From Alphaproteobacteria bacterium (GTDB lineage Bacteria; Pseudomonadota; Alphaproteobacteria; Rs-D84): a DNA stretch of 64,000 nucleotides. A program made the position numbers and the translations under genes. Within the stretch, counting starts at the first letter, position 1, and each line of letters begins with the position of its first letter. Positions 27,030 to 37,639 of the stretch are shown here, piece by piece. The stretch covers positions 61,885 through 125,884 of the forward strand of contig JAFZZS010000003.1 of assembly GCA_017615655.1 (NCBI GenBank), in the 5' to 3' direction. The notes beneath the pieces were generated by a model. It saw only the letters and a list, made by a program, of their open reading frames with translations, was not told where the DNA came from and searched no databases.

Positions 27030-28184
27030 TTATACTTCAAAATCGTAATTTTTTACAGATTTAACAATCGCAGAAACCAATTTATCCTGATGCGATGATG
27101 TTTTTAATAATTTTTCCTCGGCCGCATTGGATAAATGTCCACACTCTATTAATGCCCCAGGAACCGTAGAACGTAATACTGCTAATGGCGCATGACGAAC
27201 CGCCGGCCCGGGTTGCTGTTCTATGCCACCACGATTAAAGGCACGCGCGCACCCGTTTGCATATTCTTCGGACATTTCAGCAACCGCATGTTGTTGCAAC
27301 GCGGACAGTGCAATCCGTATATCTTTTGAAAAGTTTTCAAATCCATCTACATCAATTTTATCGGCAGCATTTTCGGCATCAGCCAATTTTTGCGCCTCTT
27401 CGTCAGATGCTTTCTCAGATAATGTGTAAATTGAAAAACCTTTGACAGAACGGCTTGGGTTCGCATTTGCATGGATAGAAAGAAATAAATCTGCCTTTTT
27501 CTTTTCTGCAATTGCCGCACGATCACCTAATTTTAGATATGTATCATCACTACGCGTCATATATACCGTAAACCCAGCATCACGCAAAGCCGACCGTAAT
27601 TTTTGGGCTATGGACAACACAACTGTTTTTTCTTTGGTTCCGCCCTTGCCTATGCATCCAGGATCTTTGCCACCGTGACCAGCATCCAGAACAATTACAT
27701 GTTTTTTCTCGGACTTTGATGCAGAATCATCCCCAGCTGTCGTGGTTGCCTTGGCAGACGAAGTTGCAGCCGTAAAATCTATAACCAATCGATAATCATT
27801 ATCGCCATTCGGTTCAAGTATCATTATTTGATTTTTTGGAATCTCGGCAATTGGGCGTTTTAATGTTGCCACAATATTCAATGCGTCACCAATTTGGGTT
27901 TGGTTAATTGATTTAACCAATGTTCCTGATGCTAATTTTGCAGATACAGAATCATTTGCCGGTGTATTCGATAACTTTATCGTCAGCGTGTTTTCACCAT
28001 AAACAAGAGTATATGATGGACGCGATGCAGTTTCAATAACTATACGTGTTTTTCCCCCTGGCTGAACCCCAGTTCGCATTGAATTCAATGCATTACGTGC
28101 CGCAAAAGCCATACGTGGCAAAAGCCCCGCAATTACTATACTAACACCAGTAATTTGCAAAAGATTCCTACGTGATACCTTCAT
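27030..28184 (-). CDS. amiC: N-acetylmuramoyl-L-alanine amidase with Tat signal
   Basis: 384 aa cell-wall amidase that splits daughter cells. The N-terminus MKVSRRNLLQITGVSIV is a twin-arginine signal (SRRNLL), as in AmiA/AmiC of E. coli. An AMIN domain (RIVIETASRPSYTL and FTAATS) is followed by the Amidase_3 catalytic domain: VLDAGHGGKDPGCIG, a downstream SIHANANPS and GALIECGHLSN carrying the zinc and catalytic residues. The promoter's -10 box is 10 nt before the ATG, with no clear ribosome site. Confidence 0.95.
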   Translation of the reverse strand: MKVSRRNLLQITGVSIVIAGLLPRMAFAARNALNSMRTGVQPGGKTRIVIETASRPSYTLVYGENTLTIKLSNTPANDSVSAKLASGTLVKSINQTQIGDALNIVATLKRPIAEIPKNQIMILEPNGDNDYRLVIDFTAATSSAKATTTAGDDSASKSEKKHVIVLDAGHGGKDPGCIGKGGTKEKTVVLSIAQKLRSALRDAGFTVYMTRSDDTYLKLGDRAAIAEKKKADLFLSIHANANPSRSVKGFSIYTLSEKASDEEAQKLADAENAADKIDVDGFENFSKDIRIALSALQQHAVAEMSEEYANGCARAFNRGGIEQQPGPAVRHAPLAVLRSTVPGALIECGHLSNAAEEKLLKTSSHQDKLVSAIVKSVKNYDFEV

Positions 28185-28194
28185 AACAGGGGAT

Positions 28195-28223
28195 ATTATA
28201 TCAAAAAATGCACCATTTTTCAA
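28195..28223 (-). promoter_or_regulatory. amiC promoter TTGAAA-N17-TATAAT
   Basis: Strong hexamers with 17-nt spacing. The start codon lies 10 nt after the -10 box, so the mRNA leader would be about 3-4 nt. Confidence 0.65.
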
Positions 28224-28239
28224 AAAGAAAATGAAAAAC

Positions 28240-28260
28240 AAAAACCGGCATCCGCCGGTC
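28240..28260 (-). terminator. Terminator of the secreted-protein gene
   Basis: The stem ACCGGC / GCCGGT with a 4-nt loop is followed on the reverse strand by TTTTTG. Confidence 0.75.
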
Positions 28261-28280
28261 TAAGAAAATTATGAACAATT

Positions 28281-29522
28281 TTACTTATACATACACGTCG
28301 AAAATTGTTTTGCCATCATACTTTGTTCAGCGGATGTCATATCAGCAACCTGAACCATATAGCAACGGGTTGAATCACGCAAAATAAACAGTTTGGTTCC
28401 TTGCTTATACGCCTTTTGCATGTCATCCATTTGCGCCGATGTAAAAAACGAATTTTGCGTTAACACCGAATTTGTAAGCCCGGCCTGAACAACCTGACTG
28501 GCTGTTGCATAGTCATATATATCGGTTCGTGATTTTATTTCCTTGTACAACTCTACGGCTGGAGTATCAGTTTTTTTTTGTGCAGATGGAAAGGCAACGG
28601 TCGCAGCAACCACCGCCGCTGTTTGTAACGCGCTTGTCCCAGAGGATGTTTCACGCTGGGGCAAATTCAATTGCATATCTTCACCACATGCCAAATTCAT
28701 ACGATTTGTGTAAGAGGCTAATACTGCATCTACGGCGACTTCCCAATCACTTGCTTTTTTATTCAAATCTAAACTAACAATCTTTTCTGCCCATCCCCAA
28801 ATATTAGCACCAACATTACCAGCATTTGCAAAACGAGAAACCATTTCTGCAGATCCACCTTGAACCCCGGCACCACAAAAATCGGTCAATTGCGACATTA
28901 GCATACTGGATGTTTCATTCCCATACGCCAACGCCACCGCATGACACGACAGCGCAGCTTCTAATTCTTGACGGCGCTGTAAACACTGTGGTGAATGTGA
29001 CTTGGTTAATTCATTTGCCATATTGGACATGGAAAGCCACGCCATTAATTCTTGCTGGACATATGACGGACAAAGGTGTGCCGCAGTATTCAAACCACCA
29101 ATGCCCATTTTGGTTCCTGCTGAATAATTCGGCAACAGAACCGATGTATCATTACGCAGACACAATAAAGCATAGTTATACAACTCGCTTTCCGTAGCAT
29201 ATGCACAACGACCGGAAACCTGACCTGGCACAACAGTAATATCGCCACAATAATCAGTAAAACACTTGTTTATTCTTTCACGACACGCGGTATCGACATC
29301 TGGCACATTTATCATATAATACGTGTTGCGTTGATTAAGTTTATACGTATTCGCCAGCCCCTGATTTCCACGCAATGTATTTGCGGTATTTGTCGTATTA
29401 GTCGTCATTCCGCGTGCAATTCCAGTGGTATTTGTCGCAGTCGATCCTGCGGAAACCCCATACGCCTGACTAGTCAAAGCACAAACACAGACTGCACCAA
29501 TCATATTGAATAAGTGTTTCAT
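28281..29522 (-). CDS. Large secreted protein of unknown function
   Basis: 413 aa. The signal peptide MKHLFNMIGAVCVCALTSQA is followed by a Thr/Asn-rich linker and a globular Cys-containing body (CRERINKCFTDYCGD, CAYATES, LCLRNDTS, CLQRRQELEAALSC). Cysteines occur in pairs, suggesting periplasmic disulfides. Family not recognised. GAGGGG precedes ATG 29522. It has its own terminator, divergent from prfB. Confidence 0.75.
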   Translation of the reverse strand: MKHLFNMIGAVCVCALTSQAYGVSAGSTATNTTGIARGMTTNTTNTANTLRGNQGLANTYKLNQRNTYYMINVPDVDTACRERINKCFTDYCGDITVVPGQVSGRCAYATESELYNYALLCLRNDTSVLLPNYSAGTKMGIGGLNTAAHLCPSYVQQELMAWLSMSNMANELTKSHSPQCLQRRQELEAALSCHAVALAYGNETSSMLMSQLTDFCGAGVQGGSAEMVSRFANAGNVGANIWGWAEKIVSLDLNKKASDWEVAVDAVLASYTNRMNLACGEDMQLNLPQRETSSGTSALQTAAVVAATVAFPSAQKKTDTPAVELYKEIKSRTDIYDYATASQVVQAGLTNSVLTQNSFFTSAQMDDMQKAYKQGTKLFILRDSTRCYMVQVADMTSAEQSMMAKQFSTCMYK

Positions 29523-29588
29523 AGAAATCCCCTCTCTTGCAGAATATTTTATCATATATAAACCCAAAACGCAACACCTCATTTATAG

Positions 29589-29616
29589 TTGATTTCAATT
29601 TTTTTACTGATAGAAT
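29589..29616 (+). promoter_or_regulatory. prfB promoter TTGATT-N16-TAGAAT
   Basis: The -10 box ends 6 nt before ATG 29623, implying a leaderless prfB transcript starting at the first ATG. Confidence 0.5.
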
Positions 29617-29622
29617 TAGAGT

Positions 29623-30694
29623 ATGATGTTGATGAACGAAACATTGGATAAAATCTCTGAAAACCTGAATACACTTCGGGGGTTTCTTTGACATCGATAA
29701 ATTACAGGCACAAATTGCCGAACTTTCACAACAATCATTGAATCCAGATTTATGGAATAATCCAGATGATGCACGAACCTTATTAAAGCGGAAATCTGCG
29801 CTTGAACGTGAATTGAACGGTTTTTTAGACATGTCACATGAATATGTAAGTCTGAAAGACCTTTATGAAATGGCACCGGATGATACTGATGTGATTGAGG
29901 CAATTCAAAAACTTGCCGAAAAAACCAATCGTGCCCAATATATTACCCTGTTTAATAATCCCGCAGATAGTAATAACGCATTTTTATTTATCCAGGCGGG
30001 TGCAGGTGGTACCGAGGCACAAGATTGGGCACAAATGCTGACCAGAATGTACACGCGTTGGGCTGAACGTCATGATTTTGATGTAGAAATTATCGAAGAA
30101 CACATCGGTGATACCGCAGGTATAAAAAGTATAACTATGCGAATTATCGGTGAACGTGCGTATGGTTGGCTAAGGAATGAAATAGGTGTCCATCGCCTGG
30201 TTCGTATTTCGCCATTTAATGCAAACGGTAAACGTCAGACAAGTTTCGCATCTGTAAATGTATGGCCAGATATTGACGATTCAATCCAAATTGATATAAA
30301 CGAAAAAGATCTGCGAATTGATACGTATCGGTCATCTGGGGCGGGCGGTCAACACGTTAACAAGACGGATAGCGCCGTTCGTATTACTCACATTCCAACA
30401 GGCATTGTTGTTACATGTCAAAATGAACGCAGCCAATTTCAAAACAAAGATATGGCAATGAAAATTCTGCGCTCACGACTGTATGAATTAGAAATGGAAA
30501 AACGTGCCGCCGAAGAAGACGCAGCCAAGGCCGCTCAAAAGAAGATTGAATGGGGCAGCCAAATCAGAAATTATGTTCTGTACCCGTATCAACTGGTCAA
30601 AGACGTACGAACAGGAATTGAAAATACTGATTCAAATGCCGTCCTTGATGGTGATTTGGATGCATTTATGTTAAGTTTGTTACAACGGGGTTAA
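29623..30694 (+). CDS. prfB: Peptide chain release factor 2 with programmed +1 frameshift
   Basis: RF2 ends translation at UGA and UAA. Translation starts at ATG 29623 (or 29632), reads 22 codons and meets TGA at 29689. The site CGG GGG TTT CTT TGA C matches the known RF2 shift site: a G-rich Shine-Dalgarno-like stretch, 3 nt, then CTT-TGA-C. A +1 slip continues as GAC at 29690, giving about 356 aa. The codon-recognition SPF motif (ISPFNANGKRQTSF) and the GGQ motif (SSGAGGQHVNKTDSAVR) are intact. It is not a pseudogene: the break is the autoregulatory frameshift. Confidence 0.95.
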
Positions 30695-30709
30695 CTACCC
30701 TATTTCGTC

Positions 30710-30737
30710 TTGCTTTTTGAGCTGAAATAACTATAAT
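30710..30737 (+). promoter_or_regulatory. tRNA-Arg promoter TTGCTT-N16-TATAAT
   Basis: It ends 14 nt before the tRNA 5' end. Confidence 0.5.
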
Positions 30738-30751
30738 AGCCCTTGGTACAC

Positions 30752-30828
30752 GCACCCATAGCACAACTGGATAATGCGCTGCCCTCCGAAGGCAGAGATT
30801 GTGGGTTCGAATCCCGCTGGGTGCGCCA
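30752..30828 (+). tRNA. tRNA-Arg(CCG)
   Basis: 77 nt with encoded CCA. Acceptor GCACCCA/TGGGTGC, anticodon loop CTCCGAA between CTGCC and GGCAG, and GGTTCGAATCC T-arm. Confidence 0.96.
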
Positions 30829-30848
30829 TTTAGTGTTACGGGGTTAAC

Positions 30849-31295
30849 ATGAATAGATTGTTTATCTTGTTTGCTTTATGTTTTTTCGTTACCGCATGTA
30901 ACAGTGTTTATGTAAAACCTGGGACAATGGAAACCGGTTCAATTGTTTATGCCAAATCTAATGGCTATTCCATGAAACGCAGTATCAAAGAAAACTTATC
31001 AAACCGTGGATATGATGTTCGTGTCGGCAAACTACGCAAAACCTATGGTGATGACACCGACAAAGAATCTTTGGAATTACCAACAAACGTAAAATATGTT
31101 GTCCGGGTAACTGAACGTGAAGAAATATTTATGCCATGGTGCATATTTAATGGATTCTGGTGGTGGAATTTTAATGTGTCCATTGCGGATCAAAAAAATG
31201 GTCAGGAAATATTATCTTGGCGCGGGCGCGGTTGCCAAAACAGTTCATTACGTAAATTAGATGATATCTTAGACAAATTAGAAGGTAAAGAATAA
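30849..31295 (+). CDS. Small lipoprotein of unknown function
   Basis: 148 aa. A short signal peptide ends in the lipobox FVTACN, so Cys is lipidated. The mature part is basic, with an aromatic patch (MPWCIFNGFWWWNFNV). No family recognised. GGGG precedes the ATG. The next membrane protein follows 11 nt later, so the two are likely an envelope pair. Confidence 0.75.
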   Translation: MNRLFILFALCFFVTACNSVYVKPGTMETGSIVYAKSNGYSMKRSIKENLSNRGYDVRVGKLRKTYGDDTDKESLELPTNVKYVVRVTEREEIFMPWCIFNGFWWWNFNVSIADQKNGQEILSWRGRGCQNSSLRKLDDILDKLEGKE

Positions 31296-31306
31296 AGAGG
31301 TTAGAT

Positions 31307-32035
31307 ATGACAAATAGTACAATAAGCCGATCAGGGAAAAATAAATTTCCAGGATACATTGCAGATCAAGAAAGACGTATAAAACAAGGACAAGAACGAC
31401 TTGCAAGAAACCAGGAATGTGCAGATAAAGCACGCGCCAAAAGAAAGGCAAAAGAAGAAAAACTTAAAAATTCTTTGCCCCCATTTTTATTGGTGCGTTC
31501 AGGGTGGCTTAATCAATGGGTATGGACACTAATTGCCCTGGCCGCTTTTACGGGATTTGGCGTCAATCACAATTATGAAAAATTGGAACATCCAGAACTA
31601 GCCGCAGGAACCGTTGCCTTTTTCCTTTGCCTTGGTTTTTCGTGGGGGGCCTTTGTTACCCCAAAAATTAAGCAACGGCTGAATCATGATATTTCAACAA
31701 TTCGCGAAGCCACCACAAAATATATGTCTGAACCAGATTACAAATTGGATTTAACAGATTCACTTAACAGTGACAAACTAGCCAGAATTTTATTACAACA
31801 TATTTCAAAATACAATCCAGGAATTTTTGATAAAATGTTAAAAAATCCAGAATCTGTTAATGATATAGATACGGCACAAGATATTATCTTGGGGTATTTG
31901 AAAAAACACCCCAGCGATGCCCAAAAAGTTTTAGATACGTTTGATATTGAAACCATGCCAAAGAAAGTACAACGCAAAACTAAAAGGTATGCAAATAATT
32001 TACGTAAGTTTATGAAAACAAGTAAATCAAAATAA
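31307..32035 (+). CDS. Membrane protein with two central helices, unknown function
   Basis: 242 aa. A basic coiled N-terminal arm (QERRIKQGQERLARNQE) leads to two membrane helices (WVWTLIALAAFTGFGV and AGTVAFFLCLGFSWGAFV). A cytosolic helical C-terminal half of about 120 residues follows. Not recognised. AAGAGG precedes the ATG; it forms a pair with the upstream lipoprotein. Confidence 0.72.
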   Translation: MTNSTISRSGKNKFPGYIADQERRIKQGQERLARNQECADKARAKRKAKEEKLKNSLPPFLLVRSGWLNQWVWTLIALAAFTGFGVNHNYEKLEHPELAAGTVAFFLCLGFSWGAFVTPKIKQRLNHDISTIREATTKYMSEPDYKLDLTDSLNSDKLARILLQHISKYNPGIFDKMLKNPESVNDIDTAQDIILGYLKKHPSDAQKVLDTFDIETMPKKVQRKTKRYANNLRKFMKTSKSK

Positions 32036-32060
32036 AAATGGTGCATTTAGCACCATTTTT
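32034..32060. terminator. Bidirectional terminator
   Basis: AAAAATGGTGC pairs with GCACCATTTTT around ATTTA, serving genes from both sides. Confidence 0.8.
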
Positions 32061-32202
32061 ATTTTGACATCTGTTTGGATAGGCCTTTTATTTCATGTTC
32101 CAATTGGCGAACTTTCTTTGCATAATTCTCTAGAATCATCTCGGCAAATTCCGCCATTGGTAACATTCTTTTAGGCTTGCAAGACTTTTGTTCACCAGAC
32201 AT
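32059..32202 (-). CDS. Short ORF, 47 aa, downstream of rubrerythrin
   Basis: Begins MSGEQKSCKPKRMLP and ends in a charged helix (KKVRQLEHEIKGLSKQ). The ATG is 2 nt after the rubrerythrin stop, so it could be translated by re-initiation. It is mostly predicted helix or short coiled coil. No family recognised; the ribosome site is weak. Confidence 0.45.
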   Translation of the reverse strand: MSGEQKSCKPKRMLPMAEFAEMILENYAKKVRQLEHEIKGLSKQMSK

Positions 32203-32204
32203 GA

Positions 32205-32831
32205 TTAATCATCTATTTTTGCATATTCACAAAAACCCTCGTTTGTATCACAACGTGATATTGTACCTTCGCTGATAAAATAACCCTGAGGATGTAAGCA
32301 CGCAGGACAAACTTTTGGAGCCTCGGTTCCGATATGCCACATACCACAATTTGTGCAACGCCACATAACTATTTTATCCTGTTTGAACAATGTACCATTT
32401 TCAATTGCATCAATCAATGCACGAAAACGTGATTCGTGATAACGTTCAGCATAACCTATATTTTTTAATACTTCGGCAATTGCATCAAACCCCTCTTCCG
32501 CGGCGATTTGGGCAAAGCGAGGATACATATCGGTATTTTCTTCGTGCTCGCCGTACGCCGCCGCTTGCAAGTTTTCTAATGTTGTGCCAATTTTACCTGC
32601 TGGGAAAGATGCAGTTATTTCTAGTGCGCCGCCTTCCAAGAATTTAAACAAGCGTGACGCGTGTTCGCGTTCTTGTTCTGCAGTTTCTGTAAAAATCTTG
32701 CCAATTGCCTGGTAACCTTCATCTTTGGCTTTAGATGCAAAAAATGAATAACGATTACGCGCCTGAGATTCACCAGCAAAGGCGATCAATAAATTTTTCT
32801 CGGTTTTCGTACCCTTTAATGATACTGACAT
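32205..32831 (-). CDS. rbr: Rubrerythrin
   Basis: 208 aa diiron peroxidase protecting against hydrogen peroxide in anaerobic or microaerobic life. The four-helix ferritin-like domain has Glu/His ligands in LLIAFAGESQARNRY, TAEQEREHASRLF, IAAEEGFDAIAEVL and IGYAERYHESRF. The C-terminal rubredoxin domain holds WRCTNCGMWHIG and APKVCPACLHPQGYF. AAGGAG lies before ATG 32831. It implies an oxygen-poor habitat (inference). Confidence 0.95.
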   Translation of the reverse strand: MSVSLKGTKTEKNLLIAFAGESQARNRYSFFASKAKDEGYQAIGKIFTETAEQEREHASRLFKFLEGGALEITASFPAGKIGTTLENLQAAAYGEHEENTDMYPRFAQIAAEEGFDAIAEVLKNIGYAERYHESRFRALIDAIENGTLFKQDKIVMWRCTNCGMWHIGTEAPKVCPACLHPQGYFISEGTISRCDTNEGFCEYAKIDD

Positions 32832-32894
32832 ACTTTTTCTCCTTGGTTTAATCTTGCCCAATCATAACAGTTATGATAAAGAAAAGCAAAATAA

Positions 32895-34621
<1,727 letters not shown>

Positions 34622-34629
34622 TTAAAAAC

Positions 34630-34658
34630 TTGCAATTTCCAGTATAAAAGATTATAAT
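34630..34658 (+). promoter_or_regulatory. ssrA promoter TTGCAA-N17-TATAAT
   Basis: Ideal spacing. Transcription would start near 34665, at a CATCGT-GAAA-ACGATG hairpin (34664-34679) with a GNRA loop that caps the RNA 5' end. Confidence 0.7.
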
Positions 34659-34663
34659 CCATA

Positions 34664-34976
34664 CATCGTGAAAACGATGATGATTCTGAACCCTGTGTGG
34701 AATAGACGCTTTGGACCCGGGGGCGGTACCCGGCACCTCCACCAAGAAAAATATGGGGGTGTACAAGTTTCGACAGGTGTAATAAAGACAATTTGGCTGA
34801 ATCCGACGTGGTGTCGTTAAAGACCAATCAAAAAATGAATGCGAACGATAATGTTCGTCTTGCAATGGCTGCCTAATATGGCATTTGATATGGTTGGCAA
34901 TTGTTAATCATATCTGTTTTAGCTTTTGCGGGGCCACCGGGTGCCTGGCACCAGAAACCCGGGTTTTATACAGGTA
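34664..34976 (+). ncRNA. ssrA: Circularly permuted two-piece tmRNA
   Basis: The acceptor piece comes first and ends at 34742-34744 with CCA after CACCTCC. The coding piece starts at 34755 with GGGGGTG, and these seven bases pair with CACCTCC as the acceptor stem. Only 10 nt (34745-34754) separate the pieces. CCTGTGTGGAA (34692-34702) pairs with TTTTATACAGG (34964-34974), holding the two pieces together. The tag frame at 34841-34876 encodes ANDNVRLAMAA and a stop. The T-loop is the atypical GGCGGTA between CCGGG and CCCGG. It works with SmpB (23.3 kb). The 3' end is approximate. Confidence 0.92.
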
Positions 34977-34998
34977 AAAACAAATAAGGGGTAATAAA

Positions 34999-35229
34999 AT
35001 GCTAGGAAAAATTAAAAAAATATTTTTTAGTGGGATGTTTGGTATATTGTATATTTCTTTTGTTGCACAATTGGTATACATTTTGGGATGGGTTGAAACA
35101 TACGAAGGTAAATTTGGTTGTTTGGCGCTGATGACATTAGAATGGTTTTTGCTGATTGCGGCACGTTATTTATCAAAGCGTTCTGCAGCCGCGGCGCAAC
35201 ACAACGGTTTTACAGCGCGCCGTCATTAA
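34999..35229 (+). CDS. Small membrane protein, 76 aa
   Basis: Two hydrophobic helices (IFFSGMFGILYISFVAQLVY and LALMTLEWFLLIAARYL) with a short basic, Ala-rich tail. AAGGGG lies 8 nt before the ATG. It begins about 20 nt after ssrA and ends before a terminator, so it is probably read from the same transcript. Function unknown. Confidence 0.65.
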   Translation: MLGKIKKIFFSGMFGILYISFVAQLVYILGWVETYEGKFGCLALMTLEWFLLIAARYLSKRSAAAAQHNGFTARRH

Positions 35230-35250
35230 AGACGATAGTACAAATAACAA

Positions 35251-35278
35251 AAATCCCCATAAAAACGGGGATTTTTTT
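35251..35278 (+). terminator. Terminator after ssrA and the small membrane gene
   Basis: AAATCCCC pairs with GGGGATTT around an 8-nt loop and is followed by seven T. Confidence 0.8.
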
Positions 35279-35285
35279 ATTACCC

Positions 35286-35314
35286 TTGAAAACCGATAAA
35301 AATAAGTCTATATT
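35286..35314 (+). promoter_or_regulatory. Promoter TTGAAA-N17-TATATT of the Lon-like gene
   Basis: The -10 box ends 9 nt before the ATG at 35324, implying a 2-3 nt leader at most. Confidence 0.6.
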
Positions 35315-35323
35315 TAACTTACC

Positions 35324-37081
35324 ATGAAAGAATATATTTTACCTTGTCGCGATTTGGTTGTTCATCCCGAGATGACCGTGCCAATCTACATTGATAATCC
35401 GGTGTCAATCAATGCAATTGAAACCGCTGCTAATACTCGCCAACGCATAATTTTGGCACCACAACACAGTAATTCGTATCCATCGGTGGCTGATGATATT
35501 TATGAGTATGGGACGATTGGTGAAATCGCCCAAATTTTACGTATGCCAGATGGTGCAATTCATGCGATTGTTCGCACAACTTGTGTTGTAAAAATGACAG
35601 AAATATCGGTCAGTGATGGCATTTTTTCTGCACGTATCACAGAAATTCCAATGGCAAAAGATATAGATGATGAGCGAACAATCCAACTGCGTGAAAAGAT
35701 TTTCGAAACCATGCAGGCAATGTCTGCTTTTCGTAAATTCAAGTTGGATAAATTGCGTAACGTTATTCAAAACTATCCTATGCCGGCGTTTATCGATTCT
35801 GTAATGCAAACCATCGAGATAGATACTGATACAGCAATCAAGATTTTGATTGTTCCATCATGGTACGACAAAATGGTCCTTTTGTTCGAGCAAGTTCGTC
35901 TTATGTACGAAACATCAAAAGTAGAAGAAAATATTAATCGCCGTATAAGTATGCAAATGGAACAAGGTCGTCGCGAAGCCATCTTACAAGAAAAAATGCG
36001 CGCAATCCAAAAAGAAATGGGCGAAGATGACGAAGAAGCTGATACAGCCAGTATGCGTAAAAAAATTGAAAAATCTAGTATGCCTGATGAAGTTAAAGAG
36101 AAAGCATTGGGCGAGTGGAAACGCATGCGTAATATGTCACCAATGTCAAACGAAGGTGGACTTATAAAGACATATTTGGACGAACTGCTTGCGATGCCAT
36201 GGGAAAAATCCGACAAATCAGAAATTGACCTTGGAACCGCGCGAAACATTTTGGATAGCGAACATTCTGGAATGCGCCAAGTTAAAGAACGTATACTGGA
36301 ACATATTGCAGTTATGAAAAAAACCGGGTCAAATCGTGGCAGTATTTTATGTTTTGTTGGTGCGCCAGGTGTCGGAAAAACGTCATTGTGTAAATCTATC
36401 GCAGCGGCGTTAGGACGGAAATATCATCGCATATCACTTGGAGGTGTTTCAGACGAGGCACATTTTCGTGGGCATCGTAAAACCTATATCGGTTCACAAC
36501 CAGGACGTATTATGGATGCATTAAAACGCGCCAAGGCGAACAACCCTGTTATCGTGTTGGATGAAATTGATAAAATGGGGCGCGATTGGCGTGGTGATCC
36601 AGAATCCGCCTTGTTAGAGGTGTTAGACCCCGAACAGAACAAGGCTTTTCGCGATCATTACCTAGAGGTTGACTTTGATTTATCTAATGTACTGTTCATC
36701 GCAACCGCGAACACTTTGAATATGTCCAGTGCGTTAAAAGACCGTATGGAAATTATCGAAATTCCAGGGTATAGTGAAGATGAAAAGGTACAAATCGCAC
36801 GCGAACACTTAATTGCGCGCGCAGCAAATGATACAGGATGGAATGTTGATAACATTAAAATTGACGACAATGCGATACGTCATATCATCCGTAAATATAC
36901 TGCGGAATCTGGTGTGCGACAATTACAGCGCGAAATTGCTGCTATTCTGCGCAGACGCCTGCTGGAAAATAACGGCGAAGATACACCAACAGAATTTACA
37001 GTTCAAAAAATAGATGATTTATTGTCATTACAACAGTCTGCTGGTTTTTCTAAACGTATTGGATTTGGTGTAAATATCTAG
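35324..37081 (+). CDS. Lon-like AAA+ ATPase lacking the serine protease domain
   Basis: 585 aa; true Lon is near 800 aa. The substrate-binding N-domain and coiled region (about 1-300) precede a complete AAA+ module. Walker A is GAPGVGKTSLCKS near residue 346, Walker B VIVLDEIDKM near 410, and RGDPESALLEVLDPEQN and DRMEIIEIPGYSEDEK follow. The chain ends at RIGFGVNI, where Lon would enter the protease domain carrying the Ser-Lys dyad. tsaB starts 9 nt after the stop, and no protease remnant is left in any frame. It may be an unfoldase/chaperone or a decoy; its function is not established. Confidence 0.9.
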   Translation: MKEYILPCRDLVVHPEMTVPIYIDNPVSINAIETAANTRQRIILAPQHSNSYPSVADDIYEYGTIGEIAQILRMPDGAIHAIVRTTCVVKMTEISVSDGIFSARITEIPMAKDIDDERTIQLREKIFETMQAMSAFRKFKLDKLRNVIQNYPMPAFIDSVMQTIEIDTDTAIKILIVPSWYDKMVLLFEQVRLMYETSKVEENINRRISMQMEQGRREAILQEKMRAIQKEMGEDDEEADTASMRKKIEKSSMPDEVKEKALGEWKRMRNMSPMSNEGGLIKTYLDELLAMPWEKSDKSEIDLGTARNILDSEHSGMRQVKERILEHIAVMKKTGSNRGSILCFVGAPGVGKTSLCKSIAAALGRKYHRISLGGVSDEAHFRGHRKTYIGSQPGRIMDALKRAKANNPVIVLDEIDKMGRDWRGDPESALLEVLDPEQNKAFRDHYLEVDFDLSNVLFIATANTLNMSSALKDRMEIIEIPGYSEDEKVQIAREHLIARAANDTGWNVDNIKIDDNAIRHIIRKYTAESGVRQLQREIAAILRRRLLENNGEDTPTEFTVQKIDDLLSLQQSAGFSKRIGFGVNI

Positions 37082-37090
37082 GATGATGTT

Positions 37091-37639
37091 ATGATTTTAA
37101 TTATAAACACTTCGGGAAATGGTTTAGAATTTGTGTTGGATGGACACCACAAGATTGTTCAAGTTGAAAAACAATCAGTCGCCCTGCCCGCCGAGGCAGA
37201 ATTGTTTGTTACAGAATGCGACGCAAAATGGTCCGATTTAACCGCAATTGGTGTGATTGTTGGTCCTGGCAGTTTCACTGGTATTCGTATGGGGATTGCC
37301 TATGCCAAGGGTCTGGCATTGGGGTTAAATATTCCGGTTGTTGGCATAAACGCATTTGAATTATATTTGACGGCGACACCTGATGCATTTGTTGCAATTG
37401 ATTCTGGGCGTGGTGATTTCTTTGTTGCATCAGCTCAGCATGCACCATGTACTATGAGCATAGAAGAAGTTGAAACAGAACAAATGAAGTGTCCACGCAC
37501 CGTTGGACATAAACCATTTGATTTGAAATTGGCACCAACGATTGTCGCAAATAAAATTGCAAACAATGATATCGCCCCAGTTGTTCCAATGTATCTGCGC
37601 CCCAGTTATGCCGAAGAAGCAAAAAATAAAAATGTTTAA
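37091..37639 (+). CDS. tsaB: TsaB, t6A biosynthesis partner
   Basis: 182 aa. TsaB is a catalytically inactive paralogue that dimerises with TsaD. The ASKHA N-lobe is visible: IINTSGNGLEFVL, VIVGPGSFTGIRMGIAYAKG and LNIPVVGINAFE. The C-terminal part is short compared with E. coli TsaB and ends PVVPMYLRPSYAEEA. rimI begins within its last codons, the common tsaB-rimI arrangement. Confidence 0.93.
   Translation: MILIINTSGNGLEFVLDGHHKIVQVEKQSVALPAEAELFVTECDAKWSDLTAIGVIVGPGSFTGIRMGIAYAKGLALGLNIPVVGINAFELYLTATPDAFVAIDSGRGDFFVASAQHAPCTMSIEEVETEQMKCPRTVGHKPFDLKLAPTIVANKIANNDIAPVVPMYLRPSYAEEAKNKNV

Noticed and set aside
29623..29691. prfB as a frameshifted pseudogene
   Set aside because: The TGA lies in the known programmed frameshift context and the rest of RF2 is complete.
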